From: Isoperla grammatica
Taxonomy: Eukaryota > Arthropoda > Insecta > Plecoptera > Perlodidae
Assembly: GCA_945910005.1 (NCBI GenBank)
Contig: OX246745.1
Span: forward strand, 44,224,251-44,288,250
Length of the DNA: 64,000 bases
Direction of reading: 5' to 3'
Translations under genes and position numbers: made by a program
Shown here: positions 11,761 to 25,082 of the stretch, in pieces
Layout of the letters: the number at the start of each line of letters is the position of its first letter
Position numbering within the stretch: position 1 is the first letter of the stretch
Notes under the pieces: model-generated
Told to the model about the DNA's origin: nothing
The model's database searches: none
Seen by the model: the letters and a program-made list of their open reading frames with translations, nothing else

Positions 11761-12275
11761 AGCTTTAAAGAGCTTTGGTTGGACCCCAGGAAGATGAGTT
11801 GGAGGCGACAATAGATAGCATAGTTATGTGTAAATGCATGCTCTTATTTATTCTGTCTGGATGCTTGGGACTTGTATACAAATTGTTTCATGACCGCCTG
11901 AACTCAAAAATACAACTCCTATTGCATATATTGCATGCTTAAATCATACCTATTTGTGCATATTTGATGGTAAAATTACGCCAGTATCGTCACAAATGGA
12001 AAAATAGTGTGTTTTAGAATCGACTTAACTTAAATCTGTTTTTATGATTCCTATGGCCAGTGAAAATCATATATGAAATGCCGTATTTTACACAAATTTG
12101 ACAGTGGTAAATAGTGCATATTTATAGTCATTCAGTAGTGCATACTTGCTTGCATATTTTGATGTTTAATATTGCATAACCAATTTACTATCCTACCCCT
12201 CCCTACACAGCAAAATGAGATGCAAAAAACCACACTGGCTTTAGGCATCTTTTTGTTACTAAGGCCGTGCAAGGA

Positions 12276-14222
12276 GGCAGGCGCGTATAAACTCTCAGAG
12301 ACAGGCGCGTATGAACTCTTCAGAGACAGGCGCGTATTAACTCTCAGAGACAGGCGCGTATTAACTCTCAGAGACAGGCGCGTATTAACTCTCAGAGACA
12401 GGCGCGTATGAACTCTTCAGAGACAGGCGCGTATGAACTCTTCAGAGACAGGCGCGTATGAACTCTTCAGAGACAGGCGAGTATTAACTCTCAGAGAAAG
12501 GCGCGTATTAACTCTCAGAGACAGGCGCGTATTAACTCTCAGAGACAGGCGCGTATTAACTCTCAGAGACAGGCGCGTATTAACTCTCAGAGACAGGCGC
12601 GTATTAACTCTCAGAGACAGGCGCGTATGAACTCTTCAGAGACAGGCGCGTATGAACTCTTCAGAGACAAGCGCGTATGAACTCTTCAGAGACAGGCGCG
12701 TATGAACTCTTCAGAAAAAGGCGCGTATGAACTCTCAGAGACAGGCGCGTATGAACTCTCAGAGACAGGCGCGTATGAACTCTCAGAGACAGGCGCGTAT
12801 GAACTCTTTAGAGACAGGCGCGTATTAACTCTTCAGAGACAGGCGCGTATGAACTCTTCAGAGACAGGCACGTATGAACTCTCAGAGACAGGCGCGTATT
12901 AACTCTCAGAGACAGGCGCGTGTGAACTCTTAGAGACAGGCGCGTATGAACTCTTCAGAGACAGGCGCGTATGAACTCTTCAGAGAGAGGCGCGTATGAA
13001 CTCTCAGAGACAGGCGCGTATGAACTCTTCAGAGACAGGCGCGTTTGAAATCTTCAGAGACAGGCGCGTATGAACTCTCAGAGACAGGCGCGTATAAACT
13101 CTTCAGAGACAGGCGCGTATGAACTCTTCAGAGACCTCTCAGAGACAGGCGCGTATGAACTCTTCAAAAACAGGCGCGTATTAACTCTTCAGAGACAGGC
13201 GCGTATGAACTCTCAGAGACAGGCGCGTATGAACTCTCAGAGACAGGCGCGTGTTAACTCTTCAGAGACAGGCGCGTATTAACTCTCAGAGACAGGCGCG
13301 TATAAACTCTTCAGAGACAGGCGCGTATGAACTCTTCAGAGACAGGCGCGTATTAACTCTCAGAGACCAACGCGTATTACCTCTTCAGAGACAGGCGCGT
13401 ATTAACTCTCAGAGACAGGCGCGTATAAACTCTTCAGAGACAGGCGCGTATGAACTCTTCAGAGACCTCTCAGAGACAGGCGCGTATGAACTCTTCAGAG
13501 ACAGGCGCGTATGAACTCTTCAGAGACAGGCGCGTATGAACTCTCAGAGACAGGCGCGTATGAACTCTTCAGAGACAGACAGGCGCGTATTAACTCTTCA
13601 GAGACCTCTCAGAGACAGGCGCGTATGAACTCTTCAGAGACAGGCGCGTATGAACTCTTCAGAGACAGACGCGTATTAACCCTTCAGTGACAGGCGCGTA
13701 TGAACTCTCAGAGACAGGCGCGTATTAACTCTCAGAGACAGACGCGTATAAACTCTCAGAGACAGGCGCGTATGAACTCTTCAGAGACAGGCGCGTATTA
13801 ACTCTCAGAGACAGGCGCGTATTAACTCTCAGAGACAGGCGCGTATGAACTCTTCAGAGACAGACAGGCGCGTATTAACTCTTCAGAGACAGGCGCGTAT
13901 GAACTCTTCAGAGACAGACAGGCGCGTATTAACTCTCAGAGACAGGCGCGTATTAACTCTTCAGAGACAGACAGGCGCGTATTAACTCTTCAGAGACCTC
14001 TCAGAGACAGGCGCGTATGAACTCTTCAGAGACAGGCGCGTATGAACTCTTCAGAGACAGGCGCGTATTAACTCTCAGAGACAGGCGCGTATTAACTCTC
14101 AGAGACAGGCGCGTATTAACTCTCAGAGACAGGCGCGTATTAACTCTCAGAGACAGGCGCGTATTAACTCTCAGAGACAGGCGCGTATGAACTCTTCAGA
14201 GACAGGCGCGTTATAACTCTTC
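12276..14222. repeat. 22- to 24-bp tandem array, about 85 copies
   Basis: The core unit is CAGAGACAGGCGCGTAT followed by TAACTCT or GAACTCTT. Length variants come from CTC against CTTC and from occasional AGACAGACAGG and AGACCTCTCAGAG inserts. Both the TAACTCT and GAACTCTT classes are interspersed. There are no spacers, so it is not CRISPR-like. Confidence 0.95.
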
Positions 14223-14268
14223 CAACGAATAGGATAAGGATATATCGAGGCTGTTGAGTGTTGAGGGA

Positions 14269-17200
14269 CGGAAGGGTAAGACTATAGGAGGGGTAAGACT
14301 ATAGGAGGGGTAAGGCTATAGGAGGGGTAAGACTATAGGAGGGGTAAGACTATAGGAGGGGTAACACTATAGGAGGGGTAAGACTATAGGAGGGGTAAGA
14401 CTATAGGAGGGGTAAGACTATAGTAGGGCTAGGACTATACGAGGGGTAAGACTATAGGAGGGGTAAGACTATAGGAGGCATAAGACTATAGGAGGGGTAA
14501 GACTATAGGAGGGGTAAGACTATAGGAGAGGTAAGACTATAGGAGGGGTAAGACTATAGGAGGGGTAAGACTATAGGAGGGGTAAGACTGTAAGAGGGGT
14601 AGGACTATAGAAGAGTTAAGACTATAGGAGGGGTAAGACTATAGGAGGGGTAAGACTATAGGAGGGGTAAGACTATAGGAGGGGTAAGACTATAGGAGGG
14701 GTAAGACTATAGGAGGGGTAAGACTATAGGAGGGGTAAGACTATAGGAGAGGTAAGACTATAGGAGGGGTAAGACTATAGGAGGGGTAAAACTGTAAGAG
14801 GGGTAGGACTATAGGAGGGGTAAGACTATAGGAGGGGTAAGACTATAGGAGAGGTAAGACTATAGGAGGGGTAAGACTATAGGAGGGGTAAGACTATAGG
14901 AGGGGTAAGACTGTAAGAGGGGTAGAACTATAGGAGAGGTAAGACTATAGGAGGGGTAAAACAATAAGAGAGGTAAGACAATAGGAGGGGTAAGACTATA
15001 AGAGGGGTGGGACTATAGGAGAGGTAAGACTAAAGGAGGGGTAAGACTATAGGAGGGGTAAGACTAAAGGAGGGGGTAAGGCTATAGGAGGGGGTAAGAC
15101 TATAGGAGGGGTAAGACTGTAAGAGGGGTAGGACTATAGGAGAGGTAAGACTATAGGAGGGGTAAGACTATAAGAGGGGTAGGACTATAGGAGGGGTAAG
15201 ACTATAGGAGGGGTAAGACTATAGGAGGGGTAAGACTATAGGAGGGGTAAGACTATAGGAGGGGTAAGACTATAGGAGGGGTAAGACTATAGGAGGGGTA
15301 AGGCTATAGGTGGGGTAAGACTATAGGAGGGGATAAGACTATAGGAGGGGTAAGACTATAGGAGGGGTAAGACTATAGGAGGGGTAGGACTATAGGAGGG
15401 GTAGGACTATAGGAGGGGTAAGACTGTAGGAGGGGATAAGACTATAGGAGGGGTAAGACTATAGGAGGGGAAGGACTAAAGGAGGGGTAAGGCTTTAGGA
15501 GGGGATAAGACTATAGGAGGGGTAGGACTATAGGAGGGGTAGGACTATAGGAGGGGTAAGACTATAGGAGGGGTAAAACTATAGGAGGGGTAAGACTATA
15601 GGAGGGGTAAGACTATAGGTGGGGTAAGACTATAGGAGGGGATAAGACTATAGGGGTAAGACTATAGGAGGGGAAGGACTAAAGGAGGGGTAAGGCTTTA
15701 GGAGGGGATAAGACTATAGGAGGGGTAGGACTATAGGAGGGGTAGGACTATAGGAGGGGTAAGACTATAGGAGGGGTAAAACTATAGGAGGGGTAAGACT
15801 ATAGGAGGGGTAGGACTATAGGAGGGGTAGGACTATAGGAGGGGTTAGACTATAGGAGGGGTAGAACTATAGGAGGGGTAAGACTATAAGAGGTGTAAGA
15901 CTATAGGAGGGGTAGGACTATAGGAAGGTTAAGACTATATGAGGGGTAGGACTATATGAGGGGTAGGACTATAGGAGGGGTAAGACTATAAGAGGGGTAA
16001 GACTTTAGGAGGGGTACGACTTTAGGAGGGGTAGGACTTAAGGAGGGGTTTGACAATAGGAGGGGTGGGACTATAGGAGAGGTAAGATTATAGGAGGGGT
16101 AAGACTATAGGAGGGGTAGGACTATAGGAGGGGTAGTACTATAGGAGGGGTAAGACTATAGGAGGGGTGTAGGACTATAGGAGGGGTAAGACTATAGGAG
16201 GGGTAGGTCTATAGGAGGGGTAAGACTATAGGAGGGATAAGACTATAGGAGGGGTAAGACTAACGGAGGGGTAGGGGTATAGGAGGGGTAGGACTATAGG
16301 AGGGGTAGGACTATAGGTTGGGTATGACTATAGGAGGGGTAAGACTTTAGGAGGGGTAGGACTTTAGGAGGGGTAAGACTAAGTAGGGGTAAGACTATAG
16401 GAGGGGTAGGACTATAGGAGGGGTAAGACTATAGGAGGGGAAGGACTATAGGAGGGGTAAGACTATAGGAGGGGTAGGACTATAGGAGGGGTATGAATAT
16501 ATGAGGGGTATGACTATAGGAGGGGTATGACTATAGGAGAGGTATGACTAAAGGAGGGTTTAGAACTATAGGAAGGGTAAGGCTATAGGAGGGGGTATGG
16601 CTACAGGAGGGGGTAAGGCTATAGGAGGGGTAAGACTATAGGATATAGGAGGGGTAAGACTATAGGATATAGGAGGGGTAAGACTATAGGAGGGGTAGAC
16701 TATAGGAGGGTTAAGACTGTAGGAGGGGATAAGACTATAGGAGGGGTAAGACTATAGGAGGGGTAAGACTATAGGAGGGGTTAGACTATAGGAGGGGTAA
16801 GACTATAGGAGGGGAAGGATTAAAGGAGGGGTAAGACTATAGGAGGGGTAAGACTATAGGAGGGGTAGGACTATTGGAGGGGTAAGGCTATAGGAGGGGT
16901 AGAACTATAGGAGGGGTAAGACTATAAGAGGGGTAAGACTCTAGGAGGGGTAGGACTATAGGAAGGTTAAGACTATAGGAGGGGTAGGACTATATGAGGG
17001 GTAGGACTATAGGAGGGGTAAGACTATAAGAGGGGTAGGACTTTAAGAGGGGTAGGACTTTAGGAGGGTAGGAATTAAGGAGGGGTTGTCAATAGGAGGG
17101 GTGGGACTATAGGAGAGGTAAGATTATAGGAGGGGTAAGACTATAGGAGGGGTAGGACTATAGGAGGGGTAGGACTATATAGGAGGGGTAAGACTTAAGG

Positions 17201-19135
17201 AGGGGTGTAGGACTATAGGAGGGGTAGGTCTATAGGAGGGGTAAGACTATAGGAGGGGTAGGACTTTAAGAGGGGTAGGACTTAGGTTGTCAATAGGAGG
17301 GGTGGGACTATAGGAGAGGTAAGATTATAGGAGGGGTAAGACTATAGGAGGGGTAAGACTATAGGAGGGGATAAGACTATAGGAGGGGATAAGACTATAG
17401 GAGGGGTAAGACTTAGGAGGGTTAAGACTATAGGAGGGGTAGGACTATAGGAGGGGTAGGACTATAGGAGGGGTAAGACTATAGGAGGGGTAAGACTATA
17501 GGAGGGGTAGGACTATAGGAGGGGTAAGGCTATAGGAGGGGTAGAACTATAGGAGGGGTAAGACTATAAGAGGGGTAAGACTATAGGAGGGGTAGGACTA
17601 TAGGAAGGTTAAGACTATAGGAGGGGTAGGACTATATGAGGGGTAGGACTATAGGAGGGGTAAGACTATAAGAGGGGTAGGACTTTAGGAGGGGTAGGAC
17701 TTTAGGAGGCGTAGGACTTTAGGAGGGGTAGGAATTAAGGAGGGGTTGTCAATAGGAGGGGTGGGACTATAGGAGAGGTAAGATTATAGGAGGGGTAAGA
17801 CTATAGGAGGGGTAGGACTATAGGAGGGGTAGGACTATAGGAGGGGTAGGCCTATAGGAGGGGTAAGACTAAAGGAGGGGTGTAGGACTATAGGAGGGGT
17901 AGGTCTATAGGAGGGGTAAGACTATAGGAGGGGTAAGACTATAGGAGGGGATAAGACTATAGGAGGGGATAAGACTATAGGAGGGGTAAGACTTACGGAG
18001 GGTTAAGACTATAGGAGGGGTAGGACTATAGGAGGGGTAGGACTATAGGAGGGGTAAGACTATAGAAGGGGTAGGACTTTAGGAGGGGTATGACTTAGTA
18101 GGGGTAAGACTATAGGAGGAGTAGCACTATAGGAGGGGTAGGACTTTAGGAGGGGTAAGACTATAGGAGGGGTATGACTATAGGAGGGGTATGACTATAT
18201 GAGGGGTATGACTATAGGAGAGGTAAGACTATAGGAGGGGTAAGGCTATAGGAGGGGTATGACTATAGGAGGGGTATGACTATAGGAGGGGTATGACTAT
18301 AGGAGAGGTATGACTAAAGGAGGGGTAGGACCATAGGAGGGGTAAGACTATAGGAGGGGTAGGACCATAGGAGGGGTAAGACTATAGGAGGGGTAAGTCT
18401 ATAGGAGGGGTAAGACTATAGGAGGGGTTTAGGACTATAGGAGTGGTAAGACTATAGGAGGGGTAGGACTATAGGAGGGGTAAGACTATAGGAGGGGTAA
18501 GACTATAGGAGGGGTATGACTATATGAGGGGTATGACTATATGAGGGGTATGACTATAGGCGAGGTATGACTAAAGGAAGGGTAGGACTGTAGGAGGGGT
18601 AAGACTATAGGAGGGGTATGACTATATGAGGGGTATGACTATAGGAGGGGTAAGGCTATAGGAGGGGTATGACTATAGGAGGGGTATGACTATAGGAGGG
18701 GTAAGACTATAGGAGGGGTATGACTATATGAGGGGTATGACTATAGGAGAGGTATGACTAAAGGAGGGGTAGGACTATAGGAGGGGTAAGACTATAGGAG
18801 GGGTAGGACTATAGGAGGGGTAGGTCTATAGGAGGGGTAAGACTATAGGAGGGGTATGACTATAGGAGGGGTATGACTATAGGAGAGGTATGACTAAATG
18901 AGGGGTAGGACCATAGGAGGGGTAGGACTATAGGAGGGGTAAGGCTATAGGAGGGGTATGACTATAGGAGGGGTAAGACTATAGGAGGGGTATGACTAAA
19001 GGAGGGGTAGGACCATAGGAGGGGTAAGGCTATAGGAGGGGTAAGGCTATAGGAGGGGTATGACTATAGGAGGGGTAAGACTATAGGAGAGGTATGACTA
19101 AAGGAGGGGTAGGACCATAGGAGGGGTAAGGCTAT
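14269..19135. repeat. 17-bp G-rich tandem array, about 285 copies
   Basis: The unit is TAAGACTATAGGAGGGG with common variants GTAGGACTATA, GTATGACTATA, GACTTTAGG and AGGAGAGG. The strand is strongly asymmetric, with a G4 run every 17 bp on the + strand. Larger blocks recur, for example near 15400-15560 and 15650-15790, and near 16960-17130 and 17600-17770, which shows higher-order duplication. Confidence 0.97.
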
Positions 19136-19496
19136 AGAGCCTCAGCCCGTTTAGTCGTGTTTGTTTATTTAGGAAGTGGAATGTGCTTGTGCTTCATCTC
19201 TTGCGCCGTCACTGGACTTGTTGAAGGTTGTACGTTTATTTAGTTGTGCCCATAGCCTACAACATCTACGTTACACTGCGTATTAGAATAGTAACAACTA
19301 TATTTTAGTAAAGGAACTAGTAATGGAAAGTCTGGCAGCTGTGAAACACATGTATAGGGCCGTGTGCGTGGGGATATCCGAAGTGGTGGAAGGACGCGGG
19401 GGGGGGGGGGGGGCGAGGGGGGCAAGGCTATCAGTGCACCCTTTCAGTAAGACCACCCCTCCACAGTTGATAATAACCTATGACGTGTGTGTGCAG
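19136..19496. other. End of intron 1
   Basis: Unique sequence between the 17-bp array and exon 2, with a G run at 19399-19412. The 19235-19258 stretch resembles part of the 73-bp repeat at 3090 (TTGTGCCCATA). It ends in the acceptor TGTGTGTGCAG at 19486-19496. Confidence 0.6.
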
Positions 19497-19622
19497 GAGC
19501 TGAAGGAGAGCTTTAACTACGGCCTATTCTGCCCCCCAGTCAATGGCAAGGCGGGCAAGTTCTTGGACGAGGAGCGGAGGCTGGGGGACTACCCCTTCAG
19601 CGGGCCGGTGGGATACCTCGAG
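19497..19622 (+). CDS. Shank: Shank exon 2: SPN domain, part 2
   Basis: A 126-nt, phase 0-0 exon encoding residues 56-97. The protein contains FNYGLFCPPVNGKAGKFLDE followed by ERRLGDYP and ends GPVGYLE. This is the most conserved part of the Shank SPN domain: vertebrate Shanks have the same NYGLF...GKAGKFLDEER core. The acceptor is TGTGCAG|GAG and the donor GAG|GTAAGT. It joins exon 1 without a frame change. Confidence 0.95.
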
Positions 19623-21059
19623 GTAAGTAGCTGTTACACCCAGCTGAAATCTGTTTTAGAAATGTATTCCGTCAGTTGTAATGTGAAGCTCAAGCTAATT
19701 ATTTACAGAATGTGTTCGATTAAATTTTCCCTATTCAATAAAGGAGATAAAAGTGATTTAGCTGTATTTTTTTGACCTGATAGTATTATAATCGTTTGTC
19801 AGTCTTATTCACATTTTTAATTATGATGCATGAAGGTGGCAATAACATTTGTTTGATAAACCTCTCATTTCAATTAATGGCCCATAGATTACTTAGACTT
19901 TTGACCAACAATTCTTTCGACTGATTTTTCCAAGTCATTGTTGAAATATTTGTTTATTTTATTCAACAAAAAAGTACCACATAAGAATATACACGTTAAC
20001 TAATTCGGATAAAAATATTTTATTTCTTGTCAATGCGTCTTGGATGTTAATGCTCCCCATATATTATGTTATATAGTGTAAGATTTGAAATTACTACAGT
20101 AATAAATGCATCACTTGGACCACAGAACTAATGGTGTTTCTGATACTTTGTAAGAATATAACAGTATTCTCAAGTTGTTTACAGCCCTGATTATAATATG
20201 TATATATATCCAATGATTATAGAAGCTATTGGAAAAGTGACCCGAGGTGTCCATTCATCTGTAACTGTTACGAGCTATGATTGCCTGAGGTCAGCAAGTG
20301 GCCGCTCTCTTGACAGCAACAGCAAGCGTACCTGGACCAGACGGTTGCCACTTGCCACCGCGGTCTCTGCGTTCCTGGTTCGAATCCTGGCTTATGCATG
20401 GATGTCATGTGGCGTTTTTTCATCCTCATAATCATCCACTCATCGTCTCGATTAGCCTCGCTGCAAAAATAGTAGCCGTTAAACCCCAAATAATAAACAA
20501 AATATGGCCAAACGGTCGCCTATCTTCTGAGTCAGATGTGCGGCAACTGCAGTATTGCTGATATAATCATTCTGAAGTGCTCGAGTGCTCAAGAAGCCTT
20601 CGCACACCTGACAACAATATATTACCTTATCTGTATCACTGTTGTTTATTGATTCTTCAGATGTATGTCAACAGTAATAATGTAACAGCTCATTTAGAAA
20701 TGTTAAATTGTTCCAAAACTCGGTATGTTGTTAAAATAATGTCGCACATAAAACACATTGATTAGATGAATGTTGCAACTTGGAATATATAATAATATGT
20801 ACATTCTTCTATAATCTATGCACACACAAATAATATTGCGCTCAACTGAAGTTTTTGAGTCTTACAAAATATGAAACTGGAAATTCATGTAGACAAATTA
20901 CGCTAGGTAAAGCAAAGTTAAACTAACAATGAGTAGCGATGAATGATTTCGAATGGTGATTGCAGAACAGCCTTGGATGTAATTATATAACATCTTCGTG
21001 ACCTTATAACTTAAAGTAAATTGCCTCTGATTATAAAACATTTACAGGTTAACAATAAA
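19623..21059. other. Intron 2, first part, with a tRNA-derived SINE
   Basis: AT-rich intron without a gene. About 20215-20490 looks like a SINE: a B box GGTTCGAATCC at about 20379-20389, then a body ending TAGCCGTTAAACCCCAAATA and an AT-rich tail. The tRNA part has no complete cloverleaf. Confidence 0.55.
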
Positions 21060-21061
21060 CA

Positions 21062-22410
21062 GGAAATGTGCTTTCTCTTGTGCACACCTGTACTGTACTG
21101 TAGGCATCTCTGAACAACGTAAGAACCTGGATCTTTCAACCCTCTGTGGGTCATCAACGTGCTTTCTCTTGCGCACACCTGTACTGTACTGTAGGCATCT
21201 CTGAACAACGTAAGAACCTGGATCTTTCAACCCTCTGTGGGTCATCAACGTGCTTTCTCTTGCGCACACCTGTACTGTACTGTAGGCATCTCTGAACAAC
21301 GTAAGAACCTGGATCTTTCAACCCTCTGTGGGTCATCAACGTGCTTTCTCTTGCGCACACCTGTACTGTACTGTAGGCATCTCTGAACAACGTAAGAACC
21401 TGGCCTGGATTCACAAAGGTGGCTAACTCTAAGTTGTCCTAAGTTAGGCAAATCCTAGCTAAAGTATTTTTCACCTTGGGAAACAAAGCGGCAAATAGCC
21501 ACATCAAGCTACTCAACACTCCGGGGGTGGACCGTTTATTGGCCTAACTATCGTGTTTATTTTCCACCTGTCAATCAACCCTGCTATCCCTTTGTGTTGA
21601 CATTTTTGGAGTAAACGTTCGACTATCATAAAAGCTCAAACTTGTTAGTTCGGTTACAGGGTGTTCTAAAATAAATTGTAGCGAAAAATATCATCAAAAA
21701 TAAATAACACAAACAAAAGGCGCAATCAACAAATTAGTTAATTGAAAAAAGTGTTCGATGAATATAGCACACAACGTCAAAACAAATAGCAAAACACTAT
21801 GAAAATATAAAATACAACACTGCACTTACGGTGAAACGAATTTCAAACAACCGAAAGAGGCACAAACACAAAATAAACGCTACAATGTTCACAAAAACTG
21901 ATCAATGCAATAATCCACATAATAAATAATAAACAATTATAATATTGTCTGCGTCTAGAGATTGTTTTAGTGTATTGCAAACGAATAAGTCGCACAGAAA
22001 CGCTCAACAGAAGCGTGCTACCGTGTTGCTCTGTTTGCTTACAATGAGGCAGACAACTGACCGAGGTGGTGGCGACAAGCACTAACTCATCCCTTCCAGT
22101 CGCCACCCGCTAGTGACGTTTTGACATCTCTCGCGACAACTCAATGGCTTTGAGAGCGCTGTTTACCGCTCCGTTTCCCAAGGTGAAACATACTTTAGAT
22201 AAATCATCTCTGGGTATTAGTTCACAAATACAATATTATTAGTTAAATAAATTGCTTATATTCTACTGTATTTTATCTTTATCACATTTCAGAACGACAT
22301 ATGCGTGATTTATATCACTAAGATTTGCCTAAACTAGGACGTCTTAGCACTTGAGCACCTTTGTGAATCTGGGCCCTGGATCTTTCAACCCTCTGTGGGT
22401 CATCAATCTG
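21062..22410. repeat. 91-bp tandem array split by a MITE
   Basis: The unit contains GTGCTTTCTCTTGCGCACAC and CAACCCTCTGTGGGTCATCA. Copies begin at about 21068, 21159, 21250 and 21341. The fourth is interrupted at 21404 by a transposon, and its remainder (GGATCTTTCAACCC...) resumes at 22378. Apparent reading frames across it are products of the repeat. Confidence 0.9.
21404..22374. mobile_element. About 970-bp non-autonomous DNA transposon
   Basis: Inverted ends: the left end reads GGATTCACAAAGGTGGCTAA and the right end is the complement of AGATTCACAAAGGTGCTCAA. Subterminal inverted similarity continues (CCTAAGTTAGGCAAAT against CCTAGTTTAGGCAAAT). It is flanked by CCTGG at 21399-21403 and 22375-22379, a 5-bp target duplication made from the interrupted 91-bp unit. 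An 87-codon minus-strand frame inside it shows no recognisable domain. Confidence 0.8.
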
Positions 22411-22826
22411 CTTAGGTCCAGAATGTGTATTTGTTTTGTTTTTAAACAATGCATTAGATCCCATTTAATAACACTTCACACATCCGCTTAGCAAGCAAAT
22501 GTTTCCATGCCTTCCCTCTCTTTCACAAATATATCGGCAATGTTTCCTTAGCCTCGCCTATTCTCCTCTACCTCTAGCTTCTGCTTCTCCGTACGAAGCT
22601 TTTACCGTATTGTTGTGTTTTTCATTCTTCTTGTTTTGCCACCATGGTAACATTATTTCTCATTCATTTGCATCCGAATGTTATTCGAACAACAAAGAAC
22701 TCACTCACTGCGACTGTCCCAGTCCCAGTGGACGTAAAACATCAAACATGAGTTACGGTTACCGTACATGCTTAACTTGTATAGACTTCTTGAGGTAAGT
22801 GTAAAGTCTCTATAATGAACGAGTTG
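22411..22826. other. Intron 2, unique stretch
   Basis: No supported gene. A 99-codon open frame ends just after TTCTTGAG|GTAAGTG at about 22795, which looks like a good splice donor, so an unrecognised alternative exon is possible. Nothing in the encoded sequence supports it. Confidence 0.4.
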
Positions 22827-25082
22827 GCCATGTTTCAGCTCAAGTACAACAAGATGTTGCCATGTTTCAGCTCAAGTACAACAAGATGTTGCCATGTTTC
22901 AGCTCAAGTACAACAAGATGTTGCCATGTTTCAGCTCAAGTACAACAAGATGTTGCCATGTTTCAGCTCAAGTACAACAAGATGTTGCCATGTTTCAGCT
23001 CAAGTACAACAAGATGTTGCCATGTTTCAGCTCAAGTACAACAAGATGTTGCCATGTTTCAGCTCAAGTACAACAAGATGTTGCCATGTTTCAGCTCAAG
23101 CACAACAAGATGTTGCCATGTTTCAGCTAAAGTACAACAAGATGTTGCCATGTTTCAGCTCAAGTACAACAAGATGTTGCCATGTTTCAGCTCAAGTACA
23201 ACAAGATGTTGCCATGTTTCAGCTCAAGTACAACAAGATGTTGCCATGTTTCAGCTCAAGTACAACAAGATGTTGCCATGTTTCAGCTAAAGTACAACAA
23301 GATGTTGCCATGTTTCAGCTCAAGTACAACAAGATGTTGCCATGTTTCAGCTCAAGTACAACAAGATGTTGCCATGTTTCAGCTCAAGTACAACAAGATG
23401 TTGCCATGTTTCAGCTCAAGTACAACAAGGTGTTGCCATGTTTCAGCTCAAGTACAACAAGATGTTGCCATGTTTCAGCTCAAGTACAACAAGATGTTGC
23501 CATGTTTCAGCTCAAGCACAACAAGATGTTGCCATGTTTCAGCTCAAGTACAACAAGATGTTGCCATGTTTCAGCTCAAGTACAACAAGATGTTGCCATG
23601 TTTCAGCTCAAGTACAACAAGGTGTTGCCATGTTTCAGCTCAAGCACAACAAGATGTTGCCATGTTTCAGCTCAAGTACAACAAGATGTTGCCATGTTTC
23701 AGCTCAAGTACAACAAGATGTTGCCATGTTTCAGCTCAAGCACAACAAGATGTTGCCATGTTTCAGCTCAAGCACAACAAGATGTTGCCATGTTTCAGCT
23801 CAAGCACAACAAGATGTTGCCATGTTTCAGCTCAAGTACAACAAGATGTTGCCATGTTTCAGCTCAAGTACAACAAGATGTTGCCATGTTTCAGCTCAAG
23901 TACAACAAGATGTTGCCATGTTTCAGCTCAAGTACAACAAGATGTTGCCATGTTTCAGCTCAAGTACAACAAGATGTTGCCATGTTTCAGCTCAAGTACA
24001 ACAAGATGTTGCCATGTTTCAGCTCAAGTACAACAAGATGTTGCCATGTTTCAGCTCAAGTACAAGCGGCGGGTGTACAAGATGTTGCCATGTTTCAGCT
24101 CAAGTACAACAAGATGTTGCCATGTTTCAGCTCAAGTACAACAAGATGTTGCCATGTTTCAGCTCAAGTACAACAAGATGTTGCCATGTTTCAGCTCAAG
24201 TACAACAAGATGTTGCCATGTTTCAGCTCAAGTACAACAAGATGTTGCCATGTTTCAGCTCAAGTACAACAAGATGTTGCCATGTTTCAGCTCAAGTACA
24301 ACAAGATGTTGCCATGTTTCAGCTCAAGTACAAGCGGCGGGTGTACAAGATGTTGCCATGTTTCAGCTCAAGTACAAGCGGCGGGTGTACAAGATGTTGC
24401 CATGTTTCAGCTCAAGCACAACAAGATGTTGCCATGTTTCAGCTCAAGCACAACAAGATGTTGCCATGTTTCAGCTCAAGCACAACAAGATGTTGCCATG
24501 TTTCAGCTCAAGTACAACAAGATGTTGCCATGTTTCAGCTAAAGTACAACAAGATGTTGCCATGTTTCAGCTCAAGTACAACAAGATGTTGCCATGTTTC
24601 AGCTCAAGTACAACAAGATGTTGCCATGTTTCAGCTCAAGCACAACAAGATGTTGCCATGTTTCAGCTCAAGCACAACAAGATGTTGCCATGTTTCAGCT
24701 CAAGCACAACAAGATGTTGCCATGTTTCAGCTCAAGCACAACAAGATGTTGCCATGTTTCAGCTCAAGTACAACAAGATGTTGCCATGTTTCAGCTAAAG
24801 TACAACAAGATGTTGCCATGTTTCAGCTCAAGTACAACAAGATGTTGCCATGTTTCAGCTCAAGTACAACAAGATGTTGCCATGTTTCAGCTCAAGCACA
24901 ACAAGATGTTGCCATGTTTCAGCTCAAGTACAACAAGATGTTGCCATGTTTCAGCTCAAGTACAACAAGATGTTGCCATGTTTCAGCTCAAGTACAACAA
25001 GATGTTGCCATGTTTCAGCTCAAGTACAACAAGATGTTGCCATGTTTCAGCTCAAGTACAACAAGATGTTGCCATGTTTCAG
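22827..25082 (+). repeat. 32-bp array of the exon 3 splice acceptor, about 69 copies
   Basis: The unit is CATGTTTCAG|CTCAAGTACA followed by ACAAGATGTTGC. It is the acceptor and first codons of exon 3 (CTC AAG TAC ... AAG ATG TTG) with 12 internal bases missing. Three array units (24061, 24325 and 24370 regions) keep the full AAGCGGCGGGTGTACAAG of the exon, which shows the origin directly. Variants are GTACAA/GCACAA, GATG/GGTG and CTCAAG/CTAAAG. All three forward frames stay open for long stretches because the unit is short of stops. The long frames are not independent genes. Confidence 0.95.

Noticed and set aside
12276..14222. CRISPR-like direct repeats
   Set aside because: There are no unique spacers between the repeats, and the context is an animal intron.
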